A stretch of DNA of 64,000 nt, taken from NCBI GenBank assembly GCA_900312665.1, contig ONZQ02000006.1, forward strand, positions 515,981 to 579,980, read 5' to 3'. The notes under the pieces were generated by a model. That model did not search any database and was not told where the DNA came from. It saw only the letters and a list, made by a program, of their open reading frames with translations. Origin of the DNA: Cephalotrichum gorgonifer (Eukaryota; Ascomycota; Sordariomycetes; Microascales; Microascaceae). The position numbers were made by a program, and so were the translations under genes. Shown here piece by piece: positions 23,917 to 36,200 of the stretch (the first letter of the stretch is position 1; every line of letters starts with the position of its first letter).

Positions 23917-25464
23917 ATGGCGCAACAACCGCTACCAACCTCCCAGGCGCCGACCGACACATATGGCGGAGGTAAGCCTCCCCCCCCCCCCTTATGCCAC
24001 CTTCTCTCGGGCAAATCCAATCTTTCTGCCCCCCCTGTGGAACACGCCGTTGGAAACTGACCTCTTTTCTCAGACGAGGTCTCCGCCATCGTGCTCGACC
24101 CAGGCTACTGCCTGACCCGCGCGGGCTTCGCTGGTGAGGACTCCCCCAAGGCCGTCCTCCCCTCCTTCTACGCCCACTACGAGAACCCGGCGCGCGACAA
24201 CTTCGGCGACGAGTACCTCGTCCCGCGGGAGGGGCTCGAGGTCCGCAACTACATGAACCGCGACAGCGTCGTCGAGGACTGGGACGCCGCGACCGGCATC
24301 TGGGAGAACATCCTCCTCCGCCGCCTCCACGCCCCCAGAGCCGCGCCGCCCGCGAAAAACGGCCTGAACGACGACGCCAAGAAGGAGGCGGGGGCCGAGG
24401 ACGAGGAGGGCGATGTCGGGATGTCCGGCGTTAGCCCCGCCCCCGCGCCCTCCGCCCCCGGCCCGTCCGCCGAGGACGAGGAGAAGGTCCTGTCCGAGAA
24501 CCCCCTCCTCATGACCGAGGCCGCCTGGAACACCCCCAAGGCGCGCGAAAAGGCCGTGGAGATCATCATGGAGAACTGGGGCTGCCCGGCCTTCTGGCTC
24601 AGCCGCACCCCCGTCCTCTCCGCCTTCGCGGCCGGCAAGGCCTCGGCCCTCGTCATCGACGTCGGCGGCGCCAACACCTCCGTGACGTGCATCCACGACG
24701 GCATGATTCTCAAGCGCTCCATCCAGCGCTCGCCCGTCGGCGGCCTCTGGCTCTCGGACCAGGTCCGCTCCATGTTCGAGAAGTCGGAGCCGAAGGTCGA
24801 CCTCGTGCCCACCTTCCTCGTCGAGAACAAGACCCCCGTCGACGCCGGCCTCCCCGCCCAGTACAGGAGGCGGAAGTTCGACTTCAACATCGACCCGTCC
24901 TTCGTCGCCTGGGAGGAGGGCCGCCTCCTGACCGAGTTCAAGGAGTCCGTCGTCGAGACCTGGCGCGGTCCCGGCAAGTACCTGGCCCCCGGCAACGAGG
25001 AGTACCTACGCACCCAGCCCGGCCGCGTCTTCGAGATGCCCGATGGGTCGAACCAGATGTGGCGCGAGCAGCGCCTCCGCGTCTCCGAGGGCATGTGGGA
25101 CGAGGCCGCCGCCTACCCCACCGCCGACCCCATCACCAAGGCCCAGACCATCCCCGAGCTCATCCGCGCCAGCCTCGGCGCCGTGGACGTCGACCTCCGC
25201 CCCAACCTCCTCCAGAACGTCGTGCTCACCGGCAGCACGTCGCTCCTCAACGGCTTCGGCGACAGGCTCACCAACGAGCTGACCGCCATGTACCCCGGCA
25301 CCAAGATCAGGCTGCACGCCGCCGGCCTCTCCAGCGAGAGGCGCTTCGGGAGCTGGATCGGCGGGAGCATACTGGCCAGTCTCGGCACGTTCCACCAGAT
25401 GTGGATCTCGAGGCAGGAGTACCTCGAGAACGGGCCGGGCATCGTGGAGAAGAGGTGCAAGTAG
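23917..25464 (+). CDS. ARP4: Actin-related protein 4 (NuA4/SWR1/INO80 chromatin complexes)
   Basis: Two exons (23917-23971 and 24074-25464; intron with GTAAGC and TCAG) give 481 residues, close to the family's usual size. Arp4 is a nuclear actin-fold subunit shared by the NuA4 acetyltransferase and the SWR1 and INO80 remodellers. The N-terminal phosphate-binding strand reads IVLDPGYCLTRAGFAGEDSP, the second phosphate loop reads DVGGANTSVTCIHDG, and the C-terminal actin signature region reads QNVVLTGSTSLLNGFGDRL. GSWIGGSILASLGTFHQMW and an EYLENG near the end match the actin C-terminus. Between residues ~105 and 145 there is an acidic and Pro/Ala-rich insertion (EDEEGDVGMSG ... PSAPGPSAEDEEK), typical of Arp4 and different between fungi. 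The start is an ATG with a good context (AAACCATGG). A TG microsatellite (25520-25536) lies just past the stop. Confidence 0.95.
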
Positions 25465-26500
25465 TGACTCGCATTCACAAAACCAGGGGAAGGCCCGGTG
25501 CCATACGGACAAATGTATATGTGTGTGTGTGTGTGGAGGGAGGAAGTGAGGATCTCGGGACTATGTCATATCTGTCTCGATAGTAGAAAAAGCGAGGTCT
25601 GGCCCGCGGGAGGGAAGGGGGATGCTTGTTCGTTCTATCCTTCTCTTATCTTCGCGGTCTGGTGCCCTCGACGTGCGGATATGATATGTCCGCGGGTTGG
25701 AGGTTTGGGTAGGGGAGGAGCGAATCTTTTGTCAACACTCTGTCACATTTTTCCTCTTGTTTTCTTCTATTGTTTTTTTTCCTCTTTGAGGAGCAGGGGG
25801 GTGGAAACGACGGGCGTACGGAGTCGGAAAACGGGGGGAAAAGGAGGGTACGCGGACCATAAGTAACTGAATACCAACATATTCTCGGAACCTCTCTCCC
25901 TCTCCCTCTCTTTCTCTACCTTTTACCCTTTCTACATTCCTCTCTCTTATCGACGCCGAGCCTTGTCTATCACTTAATGCCTTTCAAGTATTTCAAGCAT
26001 CTTAAATCACACATCCTCCCCACGACAGCTTATATGGGACACAGTCTTCATGGGCACTAGAACGCACGAGATATCTTCTTGAACAGTCTTCAAATTCCAT
26101 GTGGTATTCTACACCTCGATAACCTCGCCCAAAACACCATTGCTCCCGCCTACCCAACAAAACGCCTCAAACGGGATGACCCTCTGCGCTAGATCATACA
26201 TAATCTGCGTTTCGTCATTCCATAACAGACCATAACCAAACAAAGCACCCAATCCGAGGACGCAAAAAAAAAGAAAAAAATAATCCCCAAAGAAAACTAA
26301 AACAGCATAGCTGATTGTAATATTGACCTGACGACCGTTATGAAAACGAGGGGAAGAAAAAAAGAAGAAAATAAAAAAAGAAGAGTGTGCCAAATGCTAT
26401 GGGAGTATCCACGCTGACTACCTCGGTCAACAAGTGATAAAGCCAAAGAGAAAATGATAGAAAAGACGGGTTGAGCCTAATCCCCAATATTCAGGCTACC
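25465..26500. other. Convergent intergenic region between Arp4 and the MADS-box gene
   Basis: The 3' flanks of both genes meet here. The sequence is T/C-rich and then A-rich, with an 8-unit TG repeat at 25520-25536. No coding frame is supported. Confidence 0.5.
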
Positions 26501-28511
26501 TCAGTCGGTCTTCACTCGCTTCGACTCCTGTGCGGCCTCCTCCGCGCCGTTGGTAGTCTCGGGGCTCTTCCGCTTCCCAATGTGAGGCGGATTCTCGTCC
26601 CTCAGAAATGACGGTCCCGTCCCGACGACGGGTGTTGCGAAGTTCAGGGGACTAGGCAGCGTGTTGTTGTCATTCCCACGAAAGTCCCAGTTCGGATAGA
26701 AGCTGCTCGGACTGGGCAGGAAGTCGCTGTTGAGAAACCTCGACGGAAGGGCGGAGACGGGGGTGTCGATGTTCATGCTGCCATTGGTGTTCTGGTGAGG
26801 GACGGGCCGCGCGAAGGGATTGGGTGGGCCCGTCGCGCCTGCGGAGAGGAGTGTTGTCGCAGAAGGAGAGGGGGGCGGCAGGACTTGGATCATGCCCGGA
26901 GGCCGAGTCGACTGGTTTGCGGTTTCAGAGCCGTTGCGTGGAGATGCAGAGAGATCCCCCGTTGCGCTGCCGCCGTTTTCTGAGCTTTCGTCCGGAATTT
27001 GCACCTTCAGTCGTGGCCTAGAGGGCATGCCGCCGACCTTTAGGCTGTTGGATCGTGAAGGTGGCGTGAACGTTGTTTCTGGAATTGAGATCGGGGGCCG
27101 CGTCTTGGATAGTTGCGTGCTCGATCTCGGCGGTATGGGGGGCGATTTGTTAGAGTCGCCGGCCCGCGAAATGCTACCAACATCGACCGAGTGTGACCGA
27201 CTCCCGGCTTCATTCTTTAGCCGGGCTTCGTTCTTTATCCGTTCGGGTTCCGCAAAGGAGGCCAGATGTTGTGACAGGATGGACCGATTCTCGTCAATGG
27301 GCGTGAAGATACTATGCTGCTTGCGTTGCGGCTGTCTCTTAATGGCGTCTGAAGTATTGAGGAGTGGCACCCGTGGCCGTTCAGAAGCAGGCTCGGTCTT
27401 GGGTTCCATTGGAGCGGGCGGTTGCGGCTCCTGTGGAGGGTGATGCGGTTGTGGCTCTAGGTGTTGTTGGGGGTGCGGAGGTGGCGGGGACATGTGAGGA
27501 ACAGGCGGCTGTTGTGGTAGCTGCTGTGGGTGGACTCGAGGGGACGGTTCCGGACGAGGTACCGGAGGTTGGAGGGGGGGACCTTGGTGAGGACCTTGGG
27601 GCGGATAATTCGGCGGCATGGAGGAGCGGTGTTGGTCCTCAACATACTGCGGTGGTAGCTGGGTATGACCTTGAGGTGGGGTTGCTTGCGGCTGAGTCTG
27701 AGGCGGGGGATAAGGATATTGAGGATGTTGTTGCTGCTGCTGCTGGGGGGGAAGGGCGTGAGGAGGCATGGGTGAGGAATGGGGAGGGTTGTAGATTGCA
27801 GGGTTTGGCATGTACGCATAACCGTTTACCACCGGGGGTTGCGGGCCCGGCTGGGGCATCATGTTAGGGCCCATTCTCCTCCCGTCGTTCCTCGATGATG
27901 GTCGGGATCCCATCTGCGGTTGAGGAGTGTGGCCGCGTTGCGCCGCATAGCCAGGGTGGAAGGGCACTCCGTTCGGCATTGGCGGCGAGGCGGACGGGGC
28001 ATGTTTCGCCATATGCGCATAGGGAGGCTGTCCTTGGAACTGGGGTGGCATCATCTGGGGATCCATGGAATCCCTCTGAGGCGGAGTGCCTTCTTCTGCG
28101 GAGTCTTCATCATCGTTACCTCCGCTGAAGTCTATCGGTCCCTTATGCTCATTAGGGCCGCCGTGCTAAGTATCGTGTTAGACAAAAAAGGGTCTCAAGA
28201 TAAGAAGCCACCACGAGTTGTACGACTTACATAGGCATGGCGCGTAATGAGCTCGTGCATATCCGCGGATGAGTACTCATAGAGCTTCTTGTTGTTGCCG
28301 AATATGAAGACGGCAACATCGACGGAGCAGAGAACGGAGAGCTCATGCGCCTTCTTGAACAGCCCACCTTTCCGCTTCAAGAAGGTGCTGAAGAGAAAGA
28401 TGTCAGTCTCGTGCAAGTTTGAAGACCAGGCGTTCGAGGTAGAGAAGAGACTTACACTGAGCGATTCCTATCATCCTTGATGGCTTTGATCTCTATCTTT
28501 CTCCGACCCAT
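26501..28511 (-). CDS. RLM1: Rlm1/MEF2-type MADS-box transcription factor
   Basis: Three exons (28511-28456, 28387-28231, 28165-26501) join in frame to 625 residues. The MADS domain fills residues 1-~58: GRRKIEIKAIKDDRNRSV from exon 1, then TFLKRKGGLFKKAHELSVLC and SVDVAVFIFGNNKKLYEYSS from exon 2. A MEF2-like extension follows (HELITRHAYHGGPNEHKGPI). This form is the fungal SRF/MEF2 factor acting below the cell-wall-integrity MAP kinase (Rlm1 in yeast, MIG1 in rice blast). The rest is low-complexity: Pro/Gln/His-rich (PPQQQQQQHPQYPYPPP), then Ser/Pro-rich with several SP/TP sites that could be MAP-kinase targets (inference). A basic tail near GKRKSPETTN and SKRVKTD may add nuclear import. 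GTAAGT donors and TTCAG/TTAG acceptors are clear; the first intron splits the MADS domain after RSV. Confidence 0.95.
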
Positions 28512-28950
28512 TTTTGCGGCTTAGGACGTCTCCGCCTTCTGGCACTCAGTAGGTGGGTCCGAGTGTGTATCTAAGGAGCTCACGGCGCGGGTGGCCAACA
28601 ACCGACTGCAGTTATGGGCGACGGCGGAGAAGTCGAGGCGCCTGATCAGTCCAAGGACGCCTCGTTGTCGGATGGAATGTATATGTATGTGCTTCGAAAG
28701 TCGTAGCTCTCCCGGTGGCGCCTGGGACGATGGTGATTCGGGGATTACAGTGGCGGCGACAGCTGTCTATTCGAAGGAAAAGGGTCAATTATGACGAAAC
28801 TACGGAAGCGATCTCGAAGGAAGGAATGTGATGCTCGGTAGTGCATGGGTCTAGAAATAGAACAAGGCGATCGGGGAATTGACGAGGGTCTGCAGGTATG
28901 GGGCATGGGGCATAGGGCGTGACATGGATGAAGGATTTACCTTTTGATAT

Positions 28951-28977
28951 GTAGTACTCGTACGAGTACTTGTAGGA
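28951..28977. repeat. GTAC palindrome upstream of the MADS-box gene
   Basis: The core TACTCGTACGAGTA is a perfect 14-base palindrome extended by TTGTAGG. It lies about 440 bases upstream of the MADS-box start codon. It has the same lexicon as the 12-16 kb cluster, so it is probably one of a dispersed family rather than a dedicated regulatory site. Confidence 0.7.
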
Positions 28978-31900
28978 GTTCCTCTGGGGGCGAGAAGTGG
29001 GAAACGCGATGATGTTTCTTCCTCTCGCACGAATCCTTTGGAGGGGTCGGAGACTTTGAGCGGGCGGGCGTCTCGTCAGTGATTGCGCAGGCGCCGCGGA
29101 TATGGCTATGGCGAAGTACAATTGCTCGTAATGGTTGGAAAAAAAAAGCGTAGCTTCTTGCCGTCGTCGTGCCGAGCTTCGGTCGCAATGCGACAGGTCC
29201 GATGTGGATTGGTGTCGTTGGTTGTGCAGGTCGATGGGGCTGAATCTGGCGTCGTGATTCTAATAATAGATGGGATCGTGTTCAGTCGGCGCCGGGAGGA
29301 CAGGAGAAGGGAAGTGATGGGCGAAGAGGAAAAAGGAACTTGGGGGGGTCGGGGGGGGCCCAGGCTGGACCCTCATGGGGGCGTGTGTGAAGAGAGATGA
29401 GGGGTGGGGAAGGGCGGGGGCGTCGTTATTGGTCATTAACGAGGGACTTTGGTTTGTGCCGGGTACCCTGGCTGACATCCGTCATGGCTTCGTGGTGCTG
29501 GCGGTTGAATGGTTGGCAGGTTGACCTAAGAGTACATGTACTCACTTGCCCAGGTACCATGGACTGGGGCGGGCGTGGGCAAATTCGGAGCTTGTCCACT
29601 CGAGTGATGGTATTACTCGAAGCATTCACGTCTCACTCATCTGCTCTTACTCTTCCTCTTGATCTTACCAGCGATTTTATAGCGATAGTAGGTTGTACTT
29701 ACTCAGGCGGCTTGCGTCTCTCTTGCCACTTTAGGTGCGAAATAGAGTCCAAGGAAGGCGGAACCAGCGGGGGGCTACCTAACGAGTGGGTATGTACGAA
29801 CGAGTAGGTAGGTATTATGGGCAACTTGTAGTGAAAGGAAGGAGCTTTCGCGACCACGGTACCACCACTTCTTCCTCCGTCGGAAATTCTATTAGCGCAT
29901 GGCCGGCCTGGGCCAACAGAGTTCTCACTTGCTTCTATCCCGGCGGACAATTTAGCCCTCATATGCAATCACTCATATAAAATCATTTCGGTTAATAGGC
30001 GCAGCCTATCACTATCTACTGGGACCCTTGGACATCGCCAGTGCCATAGTCAATCCTCAGCGCCCGAGATCTAAACGTCCCGTCTATCCGCCTTCACTCG
30101 TCTGATATACTTGCAAACTTTGGGAGCGCAGTCCGGCGGGCTAAATGTTTAACCGCGCTCAACGACGAGTACGAGTATGTACTAGTGCAAGTATATCGTA
30201 CGTACTTGTATTTATTCTCTCTTTTTTCTCTCTTTCCTTCTCTGTGTGCGGGACTCGCAGAATTTGATGCGCTTGTTCAAGCATAGATCTTCCAGCATCA
30301 AATCTCCTGGAATGAAGCTTGTTCCCCACATGACAAAAATGCATCGGCGTTCTGGTCACATCATTGGTCGGGCTGGGTAGTGTGGCGGAGCTCCTCCTAA
30401 GTATACCCCTCCCCCCACTCTGCCCCCTAACACCCGCTAACGGAAGCACGTTTAAACTGCGGATACCATGCCCAGCCTCGCACCAATCCGGCCCACCGCC
30501 ACGTTTCCTCCCCAAGCCCCTTCTCCGTCGGTCTCATAGGCCAGAGACCAAAGAACTTGGCTTGAATATCCAAGTTTCACCCCTGCAGGCCTCTGGCCTT
30601 TGTCCCCAATCGAGACGATGCAGGGGGGAAGGACCTCTCAACATGGAGACTTCTTTCGATCTTGCTGAGCACTAATACCCGTGCGGGTAGAGCGAGCCGT
30701 ACAAGTAAACGAGTACGAATACACCAGATAGGTTGACGGCATTTCTTGGTAGACTCGAGGTCTCACGTCTTAAGGTTTTGCTGCAAAGTACGCCGACGGT
30801 AGTTAGGCAGTCATTTGCCGTCTATGGCAGTGGTGTAGGCGGGAGGCTCTCGAGTGGGCGCCGTTTGCGAGGCGATCCACGCAGGTAGGCACATCATACG
30901 TGGATACGCGCGGTTGCCTAGTATAAGCGAGACACCCCGCGCGTGGGGCTTGATGTGACGGGGGAGGGGAAGAAAGAGTAGGTAGGGCATGGATCACTCG
31001 TGATGTTACCACACCGGGCAAATGTATTCGATGACGGACAGCGCACACCAACGCCACCTCTACTCGGAAGACATTATACCTTGGATCGCCGCTCGTCTAC
31101 TTGTACTTGGTATAAGTAATCGTACTCGCACTTTTCTGTACGCACGAGTATCAGCCCGAAGGCGGATCCGGCTCAGATGCAAGGGCGATCATAGAAGCAG
31201 AGAATAATTGCCCATGCCGCCAGAGCCGTGACGAACGGGCGGAAGCACATTGCCAGATCTCTGAAGAACGAAGAAACCCCCACATACGCGATACTACTTT
31301 ACGACTATAACTAATCCTTTTGGGAGTTTTCTCGGTGGTACACTTGGTTGCCCCGAGACTAAAGGGGGCCATATCGCTGGCGATATCTGGATCAGACCAC
31401 TCGGGAGGTGTAAAAACGAGGCCCCTGTCTTCCCCCGCAAGCGCCCGCGCTCGCGCCAAAACAAGGATGGCGCGGGTTCTTGATTGAGGGGGAGAAGGGG
31501 GCAGTGCCAGCGAGTGTACTCTTGAGGTGGGTTTTGAGTGCCGAATTGACCCTTGGGGAGCATGCATCTCATCACCCACCCTCCAACGGCGGGGACGGAT
31601 ACTTGTGACATGTCTCCCATGCACAACCCGTGTCTAAAAATAGATCTAAAAATAGCAGACGCCCACCGCCCACCGCCCGTTTTTGCCAGATAGAGAGAGA
31701 GACCACCTTTAACGAAACGACACTCGCCCCGCCCCGTGCGTGCGGTGCCTGTCTTTGAGGTTTCCTTTTCCTAAACTTGGAGCGGGAAGGGGGCCAAAAG
31801 GCTTGTTTCTCTCACCCGGGGGGGGGTGTTTCTCCCGGTGCCCGGTCACCCCCAACCCTGGTGATTCTTGTCTGAGTGGGATTGCTTGGTTGAAGCGAGG

Positions 31901-32830
31901 GAGGGAGTTGAGGGACGAGGACTGGGGCTCAGGTACAGGGGTTTCTTGTTGATGTGACGTACACGGCGGTTGGACTCGGGGCGGAAAGGAGAGACAGTCA
32001 CTCTACCTGCCGCCCTTATCGTAGTCGACGGCGGGCACAAGCCGGGCGCTTTTTTTCTCACTCATCCCCGCATCCGAGGGTCTGCCCATATTGGATATTG
32101 GAGCCGGCCGGGATGAGACTACGAGTTACTACATGAATGATATCAAGTAGGTAGTCTCCCGCGACCATCTCCATGCAACACCAACTATCCCACCTCAGAA
32201 ACACAGCCCACTTCAGATTCTTCGTTCCCTCGAACCTCCCATCCAAGCCGCTTAAGTGGCCCACCCTTCTTTACAAGTTCTCCACCTCTTCATTCAACAT
32301 GTGCCTATCTCAAGACCAATAGAGCGAGCAGATGTCACGAACCTCCCTGCTTAACCGCCTCTCCCGCACGTCCCGACCCATCATATGCCCTTTCTTACCT
32401 TGCTTCTCCGCACCTCCATCCCATCCCAGTTTCCTCCCCGGCCTGCCAAGCTATGTAGTTCCCCCCCTTTGGCCCTGCATCGAACCAAGAACCCTCCCCC
32501 CACCTTCCCCTGGACAGACGCAGAGCATCCCAGCCCTAACTAGGGATGAAACCCCAGTTTCTATATTTATCACCAGCCGCAGCTCCTTCAACTTTTCCGC
32601 CCCCCCTCACACCCACCACCCCCACGTGGCATCGGTGGAATGTACATGTAGGACCTGAAATCCGAAAAGAAAAATAAAGGGTGCCGGGAGACAGGGAAAC
32701 TTAAACGCGCCCACCCGCTTATCGTTGTATTCGCGGGCTCGTAGTCGGTCCCTTGCGCTTCGCTTCGGGAGCTGACCCGCTCACACTGACACGTCAAGGA
32801 GAGGAAAGGAAAGGAAGGCCTCCGTCGCCG

Positions 32831-32848
32831 TCACGTCACGTCACGTCA
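32831..32848. repeat. Tandem TCACG tract (CRE half-site-like)
   Basis: Three TCACG units plus TCA, reading TGACGTGACGTGACGTGA on the minus strand. TGACG is the half-site of CREB/ATF-type bZIP factors. The tract is about 400 bases beyond the TAF1 stop and faces no recognised gene, so regulatory use is unproven. Confidence 0.6.
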
Positions 32849-33254
32849 GGGCCGTCACAGCCGTAGAACCCAAGCACAGAGCAGGAGTAAGAACGGGACC
32901 AGGAGTAGGAGCAGAAGCAGGAGCAAGAAAAAAAAAGTTCGTTCCCCAAACTATTGTTAAATAGTACCATAGATAGTATACGGAGCAAGTTTTTCCAATC
33001 TCTACCCTCAGCCTACGCGCTGGCAACTACACAAAGTCCCCAGATATACCAATGCTAGTAGTCCATTTCCGGGTATCATTCTCGATAAAAGAAAAAACTA
33101 ATGGTACACGACGAATTCAAAACGCCTATTAACCCATGCACCAACAACCCATACTTTCCACTCGGACCTCCTGGAAAATCCGCTTCGAACCCCCTCCCTC
33201 CCTTTCGCTTCACTCTCCTCCTCCTTCCCCCCGACCGACACTCCTCTCCAGACT

Positions 33255-36200
33255 TTACATGGGTGGCGAAGCAGCCGACAACGGCGTCGCCGCGTTGAAG
33301 CCCCCGAAACCACCCTGCTCACCGCTGGCGTTGGGCTTGACGGTCCCGTTGAGGAGCGGACAGAGCCTAGGGCGTGTCCTGTTAGCGTCTATCCTAGATC
33401 TAGAAATGCGTAATGAGGCGCGTGAGATCACGAAAAGGCAAAGGCCGAGGATGAGGTGAAAGAGCAGGGCACCGGGGACGGGGTCGTCAGCGACGCGCCC
33501 TTGGCCGTCTCCTTTGATCCGCCCTTTCCCTCTTGAGCCTCTCCTTGTGCTCCCTGGCAGCTGCCTTCATCTCCTCCACTAGCTTAAACTTCCGCCTCCA
33601 TCGGCCATGGTGCCGCTCCCAAAAGATGGGCGCGAGGTCCACATCCGGTCGGGGCGGCACGAGCCTCCCCTTCAGATTAAAATCCTCACTAGCCTTGACA
33701 TCACGAAAACTAACGACAGGAAAGGGGGGTAGAGGGGATAGATAGGAAACGGGAGGCTTCGTACTTCTTATTAGTCTTGATGTGTCCAACCTGCCCGCAG
33801 TTGGCGCATTTCCTGGTTGTACCTGTGATGGGCTTGTCTTGGGGAGCCGCGTCAGGCGACATGGCACTAGCGCCGTCCTGGAGCTTCTTGTTCTGCTCTC
33901 GTTGTAGTCGTCGCTCCCGGTTCTTCTCGAGTCGCCCGAGTTCGGTTTGGATTCTGACTGCTGTTAGTGAAATGCATCTTTCGGCGGGTAACTCACGTCC
34001 CAACCTCCACTATCCGGGACATGTTGAGATTGGGGTGGGGGGCTGGGGTTTACTTACTTCTTGGCAATGGCGCGGTCCATGTTGGCATCTCCAGTAGGGG
34101 CAATTTGGAGGATGCTAAAGGGGTAATCGTGTAAGCAGAGGGTATAATAAACTCTAGGCCGGATACCGGGTCTGGCTCTGGGGGGAATATGCTAGGTGGT
34201 GTGGTGGGGTTCGGGGGGACATACTCTCTATCTGCCGCTTCCATCTCATTCCTCCTCTTGATGTACTGCGAGATCACTACCGGATCCTCAACCACCTCGA
34301 CCACCTCCTCAGTGTTACCGTCCACACCCATCACGGTCCGCACGATTCGCAGTCGCTTCCTCGACTGACGACTAGCAGAGGTGAATCCACTAAGTTGACT
34401 GACGCTGTCGTCCGGGGCGGCGGCCGGTGTTGGCGGCGCCCCCTGCGTGTTGGCGAACCGATCGTCCTCGTCGGCGATCTGAAGGACATCGTCGTCGTCA
34501 TGTACCGTTGGGTCACTGAGAGTAGTCTTCTGCTTGCCCCAGATCTCACGGATACCCGACTTGTACGCCTGTTCCTGCTTCTTCACATTGTATGCGTGGC
34601 CGTTGTTGTCCCGCTTCTGCTTCTCGATCGCGTCCGCAGAGGAGGAGAGGGGCCCGTTTTGGAGCTGCTCAAGATAACCGCCCTTCATGGACGTGCGGAT
34701 AAAGCTGAAGCCGAGCCCGTGGCCCGTAGGGTCGCCCTCACCGTGAAGCTGGAGCATAGCCTTCCCGGTACAGGCGTCAATAAATGCCTTGGACGTCTTC
34801 CACGGTGCCAACCTCTCGGCAAGCGACTCCTCGGCCTTCTCCCCGCCCTTCTTTCCGCCCTTGCCACCGTCACCGTCGAAATCTACGTCCTCATTCTCCT
34901 GAATCACCGCCAAGCGAGGGTCAAACCCGGCGTCCTCAAGCATCTTCATGCCCATATTCATTCCGTCGATGAGGCAGGTATCTTCCGGCTTGATCAAGGC
35001 GCGAATCCCCTCTTCGTTCATCAGTGGCTGGTCTGGAGGCAGAGCCCAGTAACCCGGCTTGTTGTTGTCCTTGTCCGGCCGTACGTACTTCAGGAATTCC
35101 TTCAGCTTCTGGCGATTCTGTCCGTCGTTTGTGCCAGCCAAGTGCTTTGTAATGTCACTTGTGAAGAGCATCCCCTCGGGATGTCTCCTCATGATACGGT
35201 AGCTGAGCATCTTTGTCCGATTCTTGGATGTGGTGGTCACTTTACGCGAGTGCGGACCGGGAACTTCAACCGACGGGAATGTTTGCCCGACAGTAAAGAT
35301 GTGGTCCATCTTCCTCAAGTACCATTGCGCACCCTCCTTGCCGGTCGAGCTGCGGCCCAGAATGAAATCTCCCTCTCGGGGTTTATGCTGGAAGAGTGGC
35401 GCGCGGAACATCTGGTTGTGGAGGGTAGGGACAGTCTCCCCGGGGTCGACGGTGCCAAATATGGCGAAGGGCGACCGATCTTCAGGAAGAAGGATCTGCA
35501 GCTCGCCCAGGAGCTTCTTCTCGGGGTCGGCCCTGTCCTCGTCGGGTCTCTTGCGGTAGTAGTTGATGATGCGATTCCCCATGCCAAACTTGGACAGCAC
35601 TGTGGGCATCCGCTCGCAGTACTCGAACAGCACAGCGGTCGAGTTGTCCTTCATGGTGAGGTCCTTGGTCTGTCGGAAGACGTCGCGGGCCTTACCCTTC
35701 TGAGCCTTCTTCTTGACGACACCGCGCTTGGAGAATTCGAGTGACCTGCCGACGTACTTCCGAACACGGAAAGGCGGGCGGTGGAACTGATCCTGCCTCT
35801 CGGCCAGTTTCGTCTTATAGTACGGCCATGTCAACCGGAGTGCGGGGAGGGCGTGGTCGACAACGATGTTGCCGATCGTAGCCCTGACCTTGTCTTGATG
35901 GGCCTCCTTCAGGAGCTCGTACGCCTCATCGTTGGCGATGTTAAAGCGACGAAGAGACTTCAGTCCGAAATTTCCATTTGCCGTACGCCGGCCTTGGGAG
36001 GCCACCCGAGGGCGCTTGGTGGGGGGCTCGGCTTCTTCGTCCTGGACGTGTAGGTTTGGGTCGTTGAGATCAAGTAGGACCCTCTTCGCGCCGATCCGAG
36101 CCAGTTGCTCGAACGAGTCCAAAGACGGAGTGTTATACTGGGTTACATCCGGTAGACCAGATGGAATGACTCTCTTTCGCTTCGGGGCAGGCTCGTTCAT

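Larger units (their letters stand above)
28512..33254. other. Intergenic region of 4.7 kb between the MADS-box gene and TAF1
   Basis: No gene is recognised. The left part should hold the MADS-box promoter and contains one of the best GTAC palindromes (28951-28977). Further GTAC tracts lie at 30165-30210, 30700-30722 and 31093-31130. A tandem TCACG tract sits at 32831-32848. The rest is mixed purine/pyrimidine-rich sequence without protein-like frames. Confidence 0.55.

Noticed and set aside
24249..25094. Long antisense open frame (281 codons) opposite Arp4
   Set aside because: It mirrors the codon bias of Arp4 (C/G in third positions removes antisense stops). The translated sequence matches nothing and the sense strand is a clear gene.
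31151..31624. 157-codon minus frame between the MADS gene and TAF1
   Set aside because: No protein-like pattern; an overlapping frame is equally long, as expected by chance in GC-rich DNA.
33180..33200. TTCGAACCCC sequence as a minus-strand tRNA T-arm
   Set aside because: Flanks do not pair as a T-stem and no A box is present.
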